A DNA stretch of 35,638 nt from an uncultured Alistipes sp. (GTDB lineage: Bacteria > Bacteroidota > Bacteroidia > Bacteroidales > Rikenellaceae). The position numbers and the translations under genes were made by a program. The stretch covers positions 1-35,638 of the forward strand of contig CASELE010000017.1 of NCBI GenBank assembly GCA_949288735.1, written 5' to 3'. How positions within the stretch are numbered: the first letter of the stretch is position 1; every line of letters begins with the position of its first letter. Below, one piece after another: positions 1 through 7,740 of the stretch. Under the pieces are notes generated by a model. The model ran no database searches. It was not told where the DNA came from and saw nothing but the letters and a program-made list of their open reading frames with translations.

Positions 1-8
1 CGGTGCGT

Positions 9-37
9 GGGTGGGGCCGGGGGTGGGGGTCCGGGGG
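9..37 (+). other. G-quadruplex-type G-tract cluster
   Basis: Five runs of three to five G (9-11, 13-16, 19-23, 25-29, 33-37) are separated by loops of 1, 2, 1 and 3 bases. This meets the usual sequence rule for an intramolecular G-quadruplex on the plus strand. It lies just past the stop codon of the minus-strand BspA-like gene, so any read-through RNA would carry the C-rich complement. Folding is an inference from the motif only. Confidence 0.6.
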
Positions 38-63
38 TTTGCGCCGGAGCCGCGGTGCGGGGT

Positions 64-83
64 GTGCCCCCCGGGGGCGGCAC
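64..83 (-). other. GC-rich hairpin downstream of the BspA-like gene
   Basis: An imperfect inverted repeat (GTGCC at one end, GGCAC at the other, G/C core with one bulge) lies 45 bases past the stop codon of the minus-strand gene ending at 128. No T-run follows it on the minus strand, so it is at best a weak terminator. Nothing else gene-like is seen in 1-127. Confidence 0.35.
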
Positions 84-127
84 TCCCCTCTCTCTCCGTA
101 TTCACGGCTCGCGACCGGCGCTTCCGG

Positions 128-2293
128 TTACATATCAAGTATGATGCTTTCGTCCCAATAGCTGACCCAGGTTGAATGAATGTAGGTCTCCCGGTACTCT
201 GGGTAGACATGTAATTCCATCCAATGTCGGGCCTGTTGGGACCATACGTTGTTATCTATCGTAGGCGGCTCTTTCGCCAGGCAATAAATCTTTGCTACGG
301 AATCGCCGGCTTCTTTCCTGTAATTGGTATTGGTGAAGAAGGCCAGAGTTTTTATCCTTTTCAATGTGGACGGGAGATATATCTCGCCGCCGGGATTGAT
401 GCAATCTGCAAAAGCCTCCGATTCGATGGTTTCGACATTGGCCAGTATGGCGAGATACTTTATGCTGGTGCAAGATTTGAAAGCGGATGTCGGAATCGTT
501 TTCAGATTGTCCCCGCAGATTTTCACTTTGTTCAATCCTTTGCATTCAGAGAAAGCCTCAATGCCCAATTTTTCAAGAGTTAAGGGTAGGGTCAGTTCCC
601 CGATACTGTTACATCCGGAAAAAGCCAGCATGCCGATATCCGTCAGTCCTGCCGAAAAGGTTACCCCCTGGATTCTGGAGCAACGCATGAAAGCGTAGTT
701 TCCGATGGTTTTTAGACTTTTCGGCAGTTTCAGGCTGCTGAATTTGGAACAATTGCGGAATGTGTTCTCTTCGATGGTTTCGATTCCTTCCGGAATGGTC
801 AGACTTCCGGTGAATCCGCAATTTTCGAATGCGCTGGCTCCGATGCTCTTCAGACCGTTCGGAAGAATCAGCTGGTCCGATAATCCGGTGCAGTTCTTGA
901 ATGCGGCGTAACCGATGGATTCCAAAGTGCCCGGCAGGACCGGCTGCTTCAGCTGCGTGCAATTTTCGAACGTATGGTCTCCTATGGTCTTCAGGTTTAG
1001 CGGAAGCCTGATTTCGTGCAACAGACTGTTACAACCGAAGTATCCCGCTATTTCGTCGTCTGTCATGTGTACGTTCTCCATGTCCAGCGACGTGAGGTCG
1101 CCCATCTTGTTTATCGTATCGATATCGACATTGTTCATGTAGCCGTAAATCTTCAGCTCCTCGACGGATGCCATCGCCTTTTCGTCGATAAGGGTCGACA
1201 ACGTTCCCGGTTCCTTGATTATGAGCGTATTGCCCGTCAGACCCGGTTCGATGGAGAGATCGATTCCGGACATCACGGTGCGGTCGCCGTCCGAGACCGT
1301 GACGATGATCTGATTGTCGGAGTTGTACGCACTGACCGGCACGACGTCGATACTCCCCTCCACGCTTTTTTCCGTCTTTTTCGGCACGGTCGAATGTATC
1401 TTGTAGGTCCCGTCGTCGTTGAGCAGCTCGACCTTTACGGTGATTCGGCTCGCCGAGGAGGTCTCGACGGCGTAATTCACTTTCTGGTGGCTGAGGGTCT
1501 CGAAATTTTCGATGTTCCGGAAGACGACCCCCTTGTCGGAATCCGAATTCTGTACGTCGAAATCGATTTTCACCTCTGTCAGCTTCAGCAGGTCGATTGT
1601 CGTTCCGTCGGCGAGGTTGAAGTGGACGTAACGGTCGTCCTGCACGATCCCGATCAGCCCGCCGTTGGACCCGTCCGTTCCGTCGGTCCCGTCCGCTCCG
1701 TTTTCGCCCGTGGCCTTGCCCAGCCGCTCCCATTCGTCGCCGCCGTCGTAGGAGATCTCCCAGTAGCCGTCGGTGATCCGGAATTCGGGGGTGATGCCGT
1801 CCGAACCGTTTATCCCGTCCTGACCGTCTGCGCCGTCCTTGCCCTGCGCCGCGATGCGGTTGCCGTAGTCGTCGGTGAGCCACTCTCCGTCGAGGGTCCA
1901 GCAGTAGACGCCGTCCGCGTCCTGCCGCACGCCGATGGCGGGGACGTGTCCGGCCGGGCCCTGCTCTCCGCCCTGCTCTCCGCTCTGCTCCCGTGCGGAG
2001 TAGATGGTGATGGGCGCCCTTTGGGCGAAGGAGATGGTGTGGCCGATGGTCTCGCCTCCCCGGGAGACGGGGGCGACATCCGTTATGTAATCGTTCTGCT
2101 GCATTGCGGCAATGAGTCCTTGCAGCGCCGCGATGTCGGCGTTGATCTGTTCGCAGCGTTTCTCGAGCTGCGACACCCGGTCCTCCAGACCGCGAACGTC
2201 GTTTTTAAGATCCTTGTCTTCGAGCAGTTCGCACGACGTGACGAGGAGCGCTGCACCGAGCAGCAAGACGTAGTTCAATACTCTTTTCACCAT
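128..2293 (-). CDS. BspA-like leucine-rich repeat surface lipoprotein with DUF4988-type N-terminus
   Basis: This is a 721-aa predicted exported lipoprotein. Residues 1-20 form a signal peptide ending in a lipobox (LVTSC, Cys21). Residues about 28-66 are a heptad-rich coiled coil, followed by a module resembling the DUF4988 (PL29-lyase N-terminal-like) region of Bacteroidales surface proteins. That region contains two collagen-like Gly-X-Y stretches (about 150-165 and 195-210). A beta-rich segment (about 240-350) precedes roughly ten BspA-type repeats of the form LxxIGxxAFxxC (about 420-680), and the C-terminus matches the usual end of such proteins. BspA-like repeats are known in adhesins and other surface proteins; the ligand here is unknown. 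It lies 90 bases downstream of a frameshifted paralogue, possibly in one transcript. The repeat-coding half is clearly richer in AT than the N-terminal half. The domain type is secure; the specific function is not. Confidence 0.85.
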   Translation of the reverse strand: MVKRVLNYVLLLGAALLVTSCELLEDKDLKNDVRGLEDRVSQLEKRCEQINADIAALQGLIAAMQQNDYITDVAPVSRGGETIGHTISFAQRAPITIYSAREQSGEQGGEQGPAGHVPAIGVRQDADGVYCWTLDGEWLTDDYGNRIAAQGKDGADGQDGINGSDGITPEFRITDGYWEISYDGGDEWERLGKATGENGADGTDGTDGSNGGLIGIVQDDRYVHFNLADGTTIDLLKLTEVKIDFDVQNSDSDKGVVFRNIENFETLSHQKVNYAVETSSASRITVKVELLNDDGTYKIHSTVPKKTEKSVEGSIDVVPVSAYNSDNQIIVTVSDGDRTVMSGIDLSIEPGLTGNTLIIKEPGTLSTLIDEKAMASVEELKIYGYMNNVDIDTINKMGDLTSLDMENVHMTDDEIAGYFGCNSLLHEIRLPLNLKTIGDHTFENCTQLKQPVLPGTLESIGYAAFKNCTGLSDQLILPNGLKSIGASAFENCGFTGSLTIPEGIETIEENTFRNCSKFSSLKLPKSLKTIGNYAFMRCSRIQGVTFSAGLTDIGMLAFSGCNSIGELTLPLTLEKLGIEAFSECKGLNKVKICGDNLKTIPTSAFKSCTSIKYLAILANVETIESEAFADCINPGGEIYLPSTLKRIKTLAFFTNTNYRKEAGDSVAKIYCLAKEPPTIDNNVWSQQARHWMELHVYPEYRETYIHSTWVSYWDESIILDM
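1223..1249. repeat. 27-bp exact repeat shared with the neighbouring paralogue (copy 1)
   Basis: A 27-base identical stretch recurs at 3577-3603 in the adjacent paralogue. It encodes the conserved segment ending PGLTGNTL on the minus strand, just before the leucine-rich repeats. Confidence 0.8.
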
Positions 2294-2383
2294 GAGAATA
2301 ATTTATGTTATGAAAAATGAAACAAGGACAACCGCGCGCACCGTTCCCCGGGACAGGGCGGAGCGGCGGCATGTCCCGGTTCC

Positions 2384-4578
2384 TCAATTCTTTTCCATCT
2401 CCTTGATCGTCGGGAACCACCTCCCCCAGTCGGTTTCGGAGTATGCCTTCGCGCATCCTGCGGGAACTTCCAGCACCATGGACGTCATGTCCGAGTAGTA
2501 CGTCGGGTAGTCATAAGGCATTATGACGCCTGCCGGCGGCGTGGCCGCATGGCATCTGATCACCAGCGTCTTGCAGGGGTTCGGATCATCGGTATTTCCA
2601 GCTCCCGACTCTGGTAATCTTACGTCGATGGCCGACTCTTCGAGAGATACCAGGGTCGCCGGGAGCTCCATTTCGGAGAGTCGGGTACAGCCGCTGAAGG
2701 CCCCTTTCCCTATCTCTCTCAGTCCGTCCGTTATCGCCACACGCTGCATGCGCATGCAGCTTCCGAATGCGTAGTTTCCGATCCTTCCACCCTTGGAATG
2801 GTTATCGAGGGGAGTTGGAATCCTCCCCAAAATGCCTCTTTCCCAATCTCCTTCAGAGTGCTCGGGAAAATCACTTCTTTCAGATTTAAACAGCGAAAAA
2901 ATGCCCTGTACGTAATAACGGTTACCCCTTCCATGATTCTTACCCTGGAGAGAGAAGAGCGGGAAAACGGGCAAGTCCCGCAGTAGCTTATGTTCCCCGG
3001 AAAGATCAGTTCCCCTTTGAATCTCGAATCCTCGAAAGCTCCGTTTCCGAGGGAATCCACGCTTCCCGGAATGATCAGATCGCCGAAGAATTTCGTCTTT
3101 TTGAAGGCATAATCTCCGATGCTCTTCAGGTTCTGGGGCAGAATCAGCCTTCCGGAGTCGGAGCATTGGTAGAATGCCTCCTCTCCGATTGTCGTGACCC
3201 CTTCCGGAAGAATCAGATCCTCGTTCATCCCGGTGGCTCCGCAATTGTTGAAGGCGGATTTGCCGATGACTCTCAATCGTTTCGACATGGGTATGCGTTT
3301 CAGTGACCTGCATCCCATGAACGTGCCCTCCCCGATGATCTCCAGATCCTGCGGCAGCTCGATATCGGTCAGTTTCCGGTTCTTCCGAAATTGTCCCCGG
3401 AGTTCGTTGTCCTCCATGTGCACCCATTTCATGTCCAGCACCGAAAGATAGGGCATCCTGGAGTTTATGACGCCGATGTCGTCGGAGTTCATGTTGCCGT
3501 ATGCGTTCAGCCGGTCGATGAATTCCGCTCCCGAGTTGTCGACGAGGGAGTCCAGCGAGCCGGGAGTCCGGATTACGAGCGTATTGCCCGTCAGACCCGG
3601 TTCCATGGTCAGCCCGATGGAGTACGTTGCGGTGCGGCCGTTCTTCTCGACGGCCGTGATGGTGAGCCGGTCGTCGGGAATGAAGGCGTCGGTCGGCACG
3701 GTTGCCGTCAGGTCGAATGTCCCCTTCAGCCCCTCCTCCGTCAGGGTCGGCGCGGCCTGCTGCGAGACCTTGTAGCATCCGCCCCGGCTGGATGGTTCGA
3801 CCCTTACGTCGCAGGACTTCGCGGGGTCGATGTCGTGGACGGTGTATTCCACCCGTACGGGTCTGGCATCGCTGAAATCGACATTTCTGAAGACAATCTC
3901 CTCGATGTCCGGCGTGAGGGTGCCCTCCCCGTCGCGAAGGGCGGCGCTGATGCTCAGCCCCGCCTTCCTCCTCAGGTCGATCTGCGTCCCGTCGGCGAGG
4001 GTGAAGCGTACGCTCTCGCCCTCCTGCGTCACCTGAATCATCTGCCCGCTCTCCGTGGCGTCCGTTTCCTCCGCGAGCTGTGTCCAGCTGCCGCCGCCGT
4101 CGCTGCTGATATGCCAGCGGCCCTCTTCGACCTTGAGCTGCGGCGTGATGCCGTCGGCGTCCGGCACCGCGATGCGGTTGCCGGCCCCGTCGGCGAGCCA
4201 CTCGCCGTCGAGGGTCCAGCAGTAGACGCCCTCCGGGTCCCGACGCATCCAGACGAAGGGAGTGTGGCCGTCTCCCTCCTGCCGCTCCATGGTGTAGACG
4301 ATGACCGGCTGCTCCGCGGTCAGGGTGACGGCGTAGCCGATCGTCCCTCCCTCCTGTTCGATGGGGGCTATGCCTGTCACGCGGTCGTCCCTCTCTTCCG
4401 CGATGCGGATTTTCTTCAGCGATACGATGTTGGCGTTCGACCATTCGCAGAGCCTTCCGAGCCTGACCTCGCGGGCGGCGGCTCCTTCGTCGACGATCTG
4501 CGGGCCCTTCTCTTCGCACGATGCGAGGGCCGCGGCTGTTGCGCCGAGCAGAATGCAAAACAAAAATTTTTTCAACAT
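2384..4578 (-). pseudogene. BspA-like leucine-rich repeat lipoprotein, frameshifted near the 3' end
   Basis: Paralogue of the gene at 128-2293 with the same order of parts. Residues 1-20 are a signal peptide with lipobox (ALASC), followed by a DUF4988-like N-terminal module, a beta-rich segment and about eleven BspA-type repeats. From ATG 4578 the frame is open to 2731 (615 aa), but its last 20 or so residues no longer look like a repeat. A good repeat (RIGNYAFGSC) and a normal family C-terminus (ending FPTIKEMEKN, stop at 2384) continue in the next frame. The switch falls at about 2783-2797. The span 2384-4578 is 2195 bases, so one added base would restore 731 aa. Unlike its neighbour it lacks collagen-like Gly-X-Y stretches. 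Either a real mutation or a sequencing error is possible. If real, a 615-aa protein lacking the last repeats would still be made. Confidence 0.8.
3577..3603. repeat. 27-bp exact repeat shared with the neighbouring paralogue (copy 2)
   Basis: Same orientation as the copy at 1223-1249 and same place in the protein. A second 26-base identity pairs 1887-1912 with 4205-4230 (coding for YCWTLDGEW). Both mark recent common ancestry of the two genes and are possible recombination points. Confidence 0.8.
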
Positions 4579-4685
4579 CCCTTAATTATTTTTTAATGTG
4601 TACAGCTCTTCTTTCGGGCGGGAACCGGAGTCCGGATGGCCGGGGCGGCGCGCTCCGGCGGCCGGACGATGCAGCGGCCGGAGAC

Positions 4686-4711
4686 GGGCCGCATCCGCTG
4701 CGATGCGGCCC
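4686..4711. repeat. Perfect inverted repeat, 10-bp stem with 6-base loop
   Basis: GGGCCGCATC (4686-4695) pairs exactly with GATGCGGCCC (4702-4711) around the loop CGCTGC. It is very stable by composition and is not followed by a T-run on either strand, so it does not look like an ordinary terminator. Confidence 0.75.
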
Positions 4712-4728
4712 GGAAACCGGCGGCGGAA

Positions 4729-4746
4729 GCGGCCGTATACGGCCGC
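4729..4746. repeat. Perfect 18-bp palindrome
   Basis: GCGGCCGTATACGGCCGC is a perfect dyad 17 bases to the right of the 4686-4711 hairpin. It could be a dimeric regulator site, or together with its neighbour part of a folded RNA. A third, weaker hairpin follows at 4783-4801 (GGCATTT, loop TTCGT, AAATGCC). Confidence 0.7.
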
Positions 4747-4964
4747 GACGCGCCGTCTCCCCTCAAAACGGCCGCAAGATTAGGCATTTTTCGTAAATGC
4801 CGGCGTATCATGACGGTACTGGCCCGGTGCGAGAAAATACCCCCCCCCGTATGTTGTATATGTCATACTTCGTTTCCGGCCTTTCGGCACGGATTTCGCG
4901 GGTAGGATAAACATCGAAAAAAAAGAAAAAAATTTATTTGCGCATAATGCCGGAAATGCTTAAA

Positions 4965-4996
4965 TTTGTGCTGTGGTAAACGGATACGTATCTTTA
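4965..4996 (+). promoter_or_regulatory. Promoter of gapA
   Basis: A -33 box TTTG (4965-4968) and a -7 box TATCTTTA (4989-4996, seven of eight matches to TAnnTTTG) are separated by 20 bases, as expected for Bacteroidetes vegetative promoters. The gapA start codon is 18 bases downstream. Confidence 0.6.
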
Positions 4997-4999
4997 TAA

Positions 5000-6028
<1,029 letters not shown>

Positions 6029-6051
6029 ACCGCGCGGCGAATCTTTGTCCC

Positions 6052-6086
6052 GGGCGCCGGACTGCAGGTCCGGCGCCCTCTTTTTT
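6052..6086 (+). terminator. Rho-independent terminator of gapA
   Basis: GGGCGCCGGAC (6052-6062) pairs perfectly with GTCCGGCGCCC (6068-6078) around loop TGCAG and is followed by TCTTTTTT (6079-6086). Confidence 0.92.
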
Positions 6087-6182
6087 GCCGGATCATGTCG
6101 GGGGTACGACGGAGCCGGCCGGTCCGCGGCCGAAGCCGTGCCAGGTTGCGGCCGGTCGGGGAGGGCTGTGCGTACCGTTCGC

Positions 6183-6212
6183 TTTGGAGCCTGCGGATTT
6201 GGAGCCTGCGGA
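6183..6212. repeat. 15-bp tandem duplication
   Basis: TTTGGAGCCTGCGGA occurs twice head to tail (6183-6197, 6198-6212), immediately downstream of the stop codon of the minus-strand 154-aa gene (stop at 6216-6218). It probably arose by slippage. Confidence 0.8.
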
Positions 6213-6215
6213 GCG

Positions 6216-6680
6216 TCAGAGGGTCGTCTTCGCTGTCCCTGCGGCTTCGGGGGCGGACGGCTCTCCGGCCGCGTGCCGCTCTTCCGGAAGACGCAGTTCG
6301 ATGCTGGCGCCCGACCACTGGTTGATGTGCAGGGTCTGCTGTCGCTCCTCCCCGTCGGGACGGCGGATGCGGAGCCGGATCGGGAAGGGTGGGGCCGCGT
6401 CGGTGTCGCGGCCGGCCGGGAGCGTGTGCGGGATGAGATAGAGGTAGCAGATCAGGTGGTCGCATGCGGGGACGTCGAGCCGCACGCGGCGCCGTGCGGG
6501 GTAGTCGGCCGGCGGCGCGTCGAGCGCGGCGCCCACTTCGGCCACGCAACTCTCGGCCGAGGCGAATCCGCAGCGCTCGCCGCGGGCGTCGAAGCAGCCG
6601 CACATGAGCGCGACGTTGTAGCGCCAGAACTCCCCGTAGGGGCTGGAGATCTCGATATGATAACCCTTTTCCGTATCCAT
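6216..6680 (-). CDS. Unrecognised 154-aa protein
   Basis: I do not recognise this family. The start at 6680 is chosen because a perfect -7 element lies at 6687-6694; an in-frame ATG at 6689 would overlap it. The sequence has no signal peptide or membrane segment. It alternates short hydrophobic and charged stretches (for example EISSPYGEFWRYNVALMCGC and DHLICYLYLIP), which suggests a compact beta-rich domain. An Ala/Pro/Glu-rich tail (about 137-154) follows. Three Cys lie between about 27 and 46 and one at about 74, without a clear metal-site pattern. It stands alone: gapA lies convergent and the DUF177 operon divergent from it. The dedicated promoter supports it being a real gene. The GC-rich sequence also gives a long plus-strand reading frame here, which I reject. 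Confidence 0.65.
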   Translation of the reverse strand: MDTEKGYHIEISSPYGEFWRYNVALMCGCFDARGERCGFASAESCVAEVGAALDAPPADYPARRRVRLDVPACDHLICYLYLIPHTLPAGRDTDAAPPFPIRLRIRRPDGEERQQTLHINQWSGASIELRLPEERHAAGEPSAPEAAGTAKTTL

Positions 6681-6686
6681 ACCCTG

Positions 6687-6694
6687 CAAAGATA
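6687..6694 (-). promoter_or_regulatory. -7 element for the 154-aa gene
   Basis: On the minus strand this reads TATCTTTG, a perfect TAnnTTTG. The last G is only six bases from the ATG at 6680, so the transcript would have almost no leader. No good -33 TTTG is seen. Confidence 0.6.
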
Positions 6695-6757
6695 ATGAAA
6701 AATCGGCGGCGAGACACGGTCCGGAGCGGGTGCCCGGCTCCGAATCTGGAGGAATTC

Positions 6758-6788
6758 TTTGCAGATGTCCGATTTTTTAGTAACTTTG
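6758..6788 (+). promoter_or_regulatory. Promoter of the DUF177-rpmF-plsX-fabH operon
   Basis: TTTG (6758-6761) and TAACTTTG (6781-6788) are separated by 19 bases: a full consensus Bacteroidetes promoter. The position rules out translation starting at 6759 and points to ATG 6807. Confidence 0.85.
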
Positions 6789-6806
6789 CGCACTAAACGC
6801 GTGCAA

Positions 6807-7424
6807 ATGGACGTGGCCAAGGAGTATAAAATCGCCTACAAGGGGCTGAAAAACGGGCTCCATACGTTCGACTTTCAGGTGGACGGAGCCCTCTTCGCAT
6901 CCCGCGGAAACGACGATATTCTGGCCGCCTCGTGCCGTGCGCATGTGGAGATGGAGCGTGCGGAGCGTACGCTCACGCTGCACACGACCGTCGAGGGGAC
7001 GGTGACGGTCCCCTGTGACCGATGTCTGGAACCCTGCGAGGTGCCGGTGCACTTCGAGGGCGACCTGCTGGTGCGCCTCTCGGAGGAGCAGGGCGAGTAC
7101 GACGGCGAGGTGATGTGGGTGTCGCCCGCCGAGAGCGAGGTGGACCTTGCGCAGTACCTCTACGAGAGCATCGTCCTCGCGCTCCCCTATCAGCGGGTCC
7201 ATCCCGACGGTGGGTGCGATCCGGCCATGCTCTCGCGTTTCAGGATCGTATCCGACGCCGAATTCGCGACGATCGAGGCGCGGGCCGAAGCCGAAGCCGC
7301 CGAGGCGGCGCACGGCGAGGAGTGGGGCAAGCTGGAGGCGCTGCGCGAGCAGCTGGCGGCCGAGACGGCCGAAGCGGCCCGCGGCGCACGGGCTCCGAAG
7401 GGACACAAGGAAGAAGACAGGTGA
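6807..7424 (+). CDS. DUF177 (YceD-like) family protein
   Basis: This 205-aa soluble protein belongs to the DUF177/YceD family, whose E. coli and plant members are needed for normal 23S rRNA accumulation. The signature is the Cys-containing core VPCDRCLEPCEVPV (Cys70, Cys73, Cys77), followed by the acidic region after DLLVRLSEEQ. DUF177 genes usually sit directly before rpmF and the fatty-acid genes, exactly as here. The C-terminal 45 residues or so are rich in Ala and Glu and end in a basic KGHKEEDR tail, which looks like a helical extension. The start at 6807 (MDVAKEYKIAYKGL) is chosen because the upstream in-frame start at 6759 overlaps the promoter. Family assignment is firm. A role in large-subunit assembly is inferred from relatives and from rpmF next door. 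Confidence 0.88.
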   Translation: MDVAKEYKIAYKGLKNGLHTFDFQVDGALFASRGNDDILAASCRAHVEMERAERTLTLHTTVEGTVTVPCDRCLEPCEVPVHFEGDLLVRLSEEQGEYDGEVMWVSPAESEVDLAQYLYESIVLALPYQRVHPDGGCDPAMLSRFRIVSDAEFATIEARAEAEAAEAAHGEEWGKLEALREQLAAETAEAARGARAPKGHKEEDR

Positions 7425-7460
7425 AAAACGCGATACACAACATAAAATCACAGTATAACC

Positions 7461-7646
7461 ATGGCACATCCTAAACACAAAATCTCGTCGACCCGACGCG
7501 ATAAGAGAAGAACCCATTACAAGGCGACCGTTCCGACGGTAGTGACCTGCTCGAACTGCGGCGCGTCGGTGCTCTATCACCGCGTATGCCCCGAGTGCGG
7601 CTTCTACCGCGGTAAGCTCGCCATCGAGAAGAAGGCGGCGGAGTAG
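7461..7646 (+). CDS. rpmF: Ribosomal protein bL32
   Basis: The 61-aa ribosomal large-subunit protein starts MAHPKHKISSTRRDKRRTHY, the typical basic N-terminus. Two CxxC pairs (Cys30/Cys33 and Cys43/Cys46) form the zinc ribbon, so this is the zinc-binding C+ type. It lies 36 bases after the DUF177 gene and is expected to be co-transcribed with it. A stable hairpin follows in the gap before plsX. Confidence 0.97.
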   Translation: MAHPKHKISSTRRDKRRTHYKATVPTVVTCSNCGASVLYHRVCPECGFYRGKLAIEKKAAE

Positions 7647-7656
7647 CCCCCGCGAA

Positions 7657-7677
7657 CGGCGGCGCCGGGCGCCGCCG
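7657..7677 (+). other. Stable hairpin between rpmF and plsX
   Basis: CGGCGGCGC (7657-7665) pairs with GCGCCGCCG (7669-7677) around a 3-base loop, 10 bases past the rpmF stop. There is no T-run, so it is more likely to protect the upstream mRNA end or act as a partial attenuator than to terminate. It could help ribosomal protein output exceed lipid-enzyme output from one transcript; that is inference. Confidence 0.5.
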
Positions 7678-7740
7678 CGAAGAAGGTCTCCCGAGCGGGA
7701 CGCTTCCGCATTCCGGTTTACAAACCCTAATCTCACGACT

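Noticed and set aside
1016..2320. Plus-strand open frame opposite the BspA-like gene
   Set aside because: Composition is biased to Val, Asp and Arg as in other antisense frames, and the minus strand encodes a full lipoprotein with signal peptide and repeats.
2384..2790. Separate small gene corresponding to the C-terminal part of the frameshifted lipoprotein
   Set aside because: It has no start signal and begins mid-repeat; it is better explained as the displaced end of the upstream gene.
4593..4905. Short open frames on both strands in the BspA-gapA intergenic region
   Set aside because: They run through the hairpins, lack ribosome-binding sites and show Arg/Pro/Ala-rich random-like composition.
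6045..6695. Plus-strand open frame after gapA
   Set aside because: It starts inside the gapA terminator and covers the 154-aa minus-strand gene, which has its own promoter.
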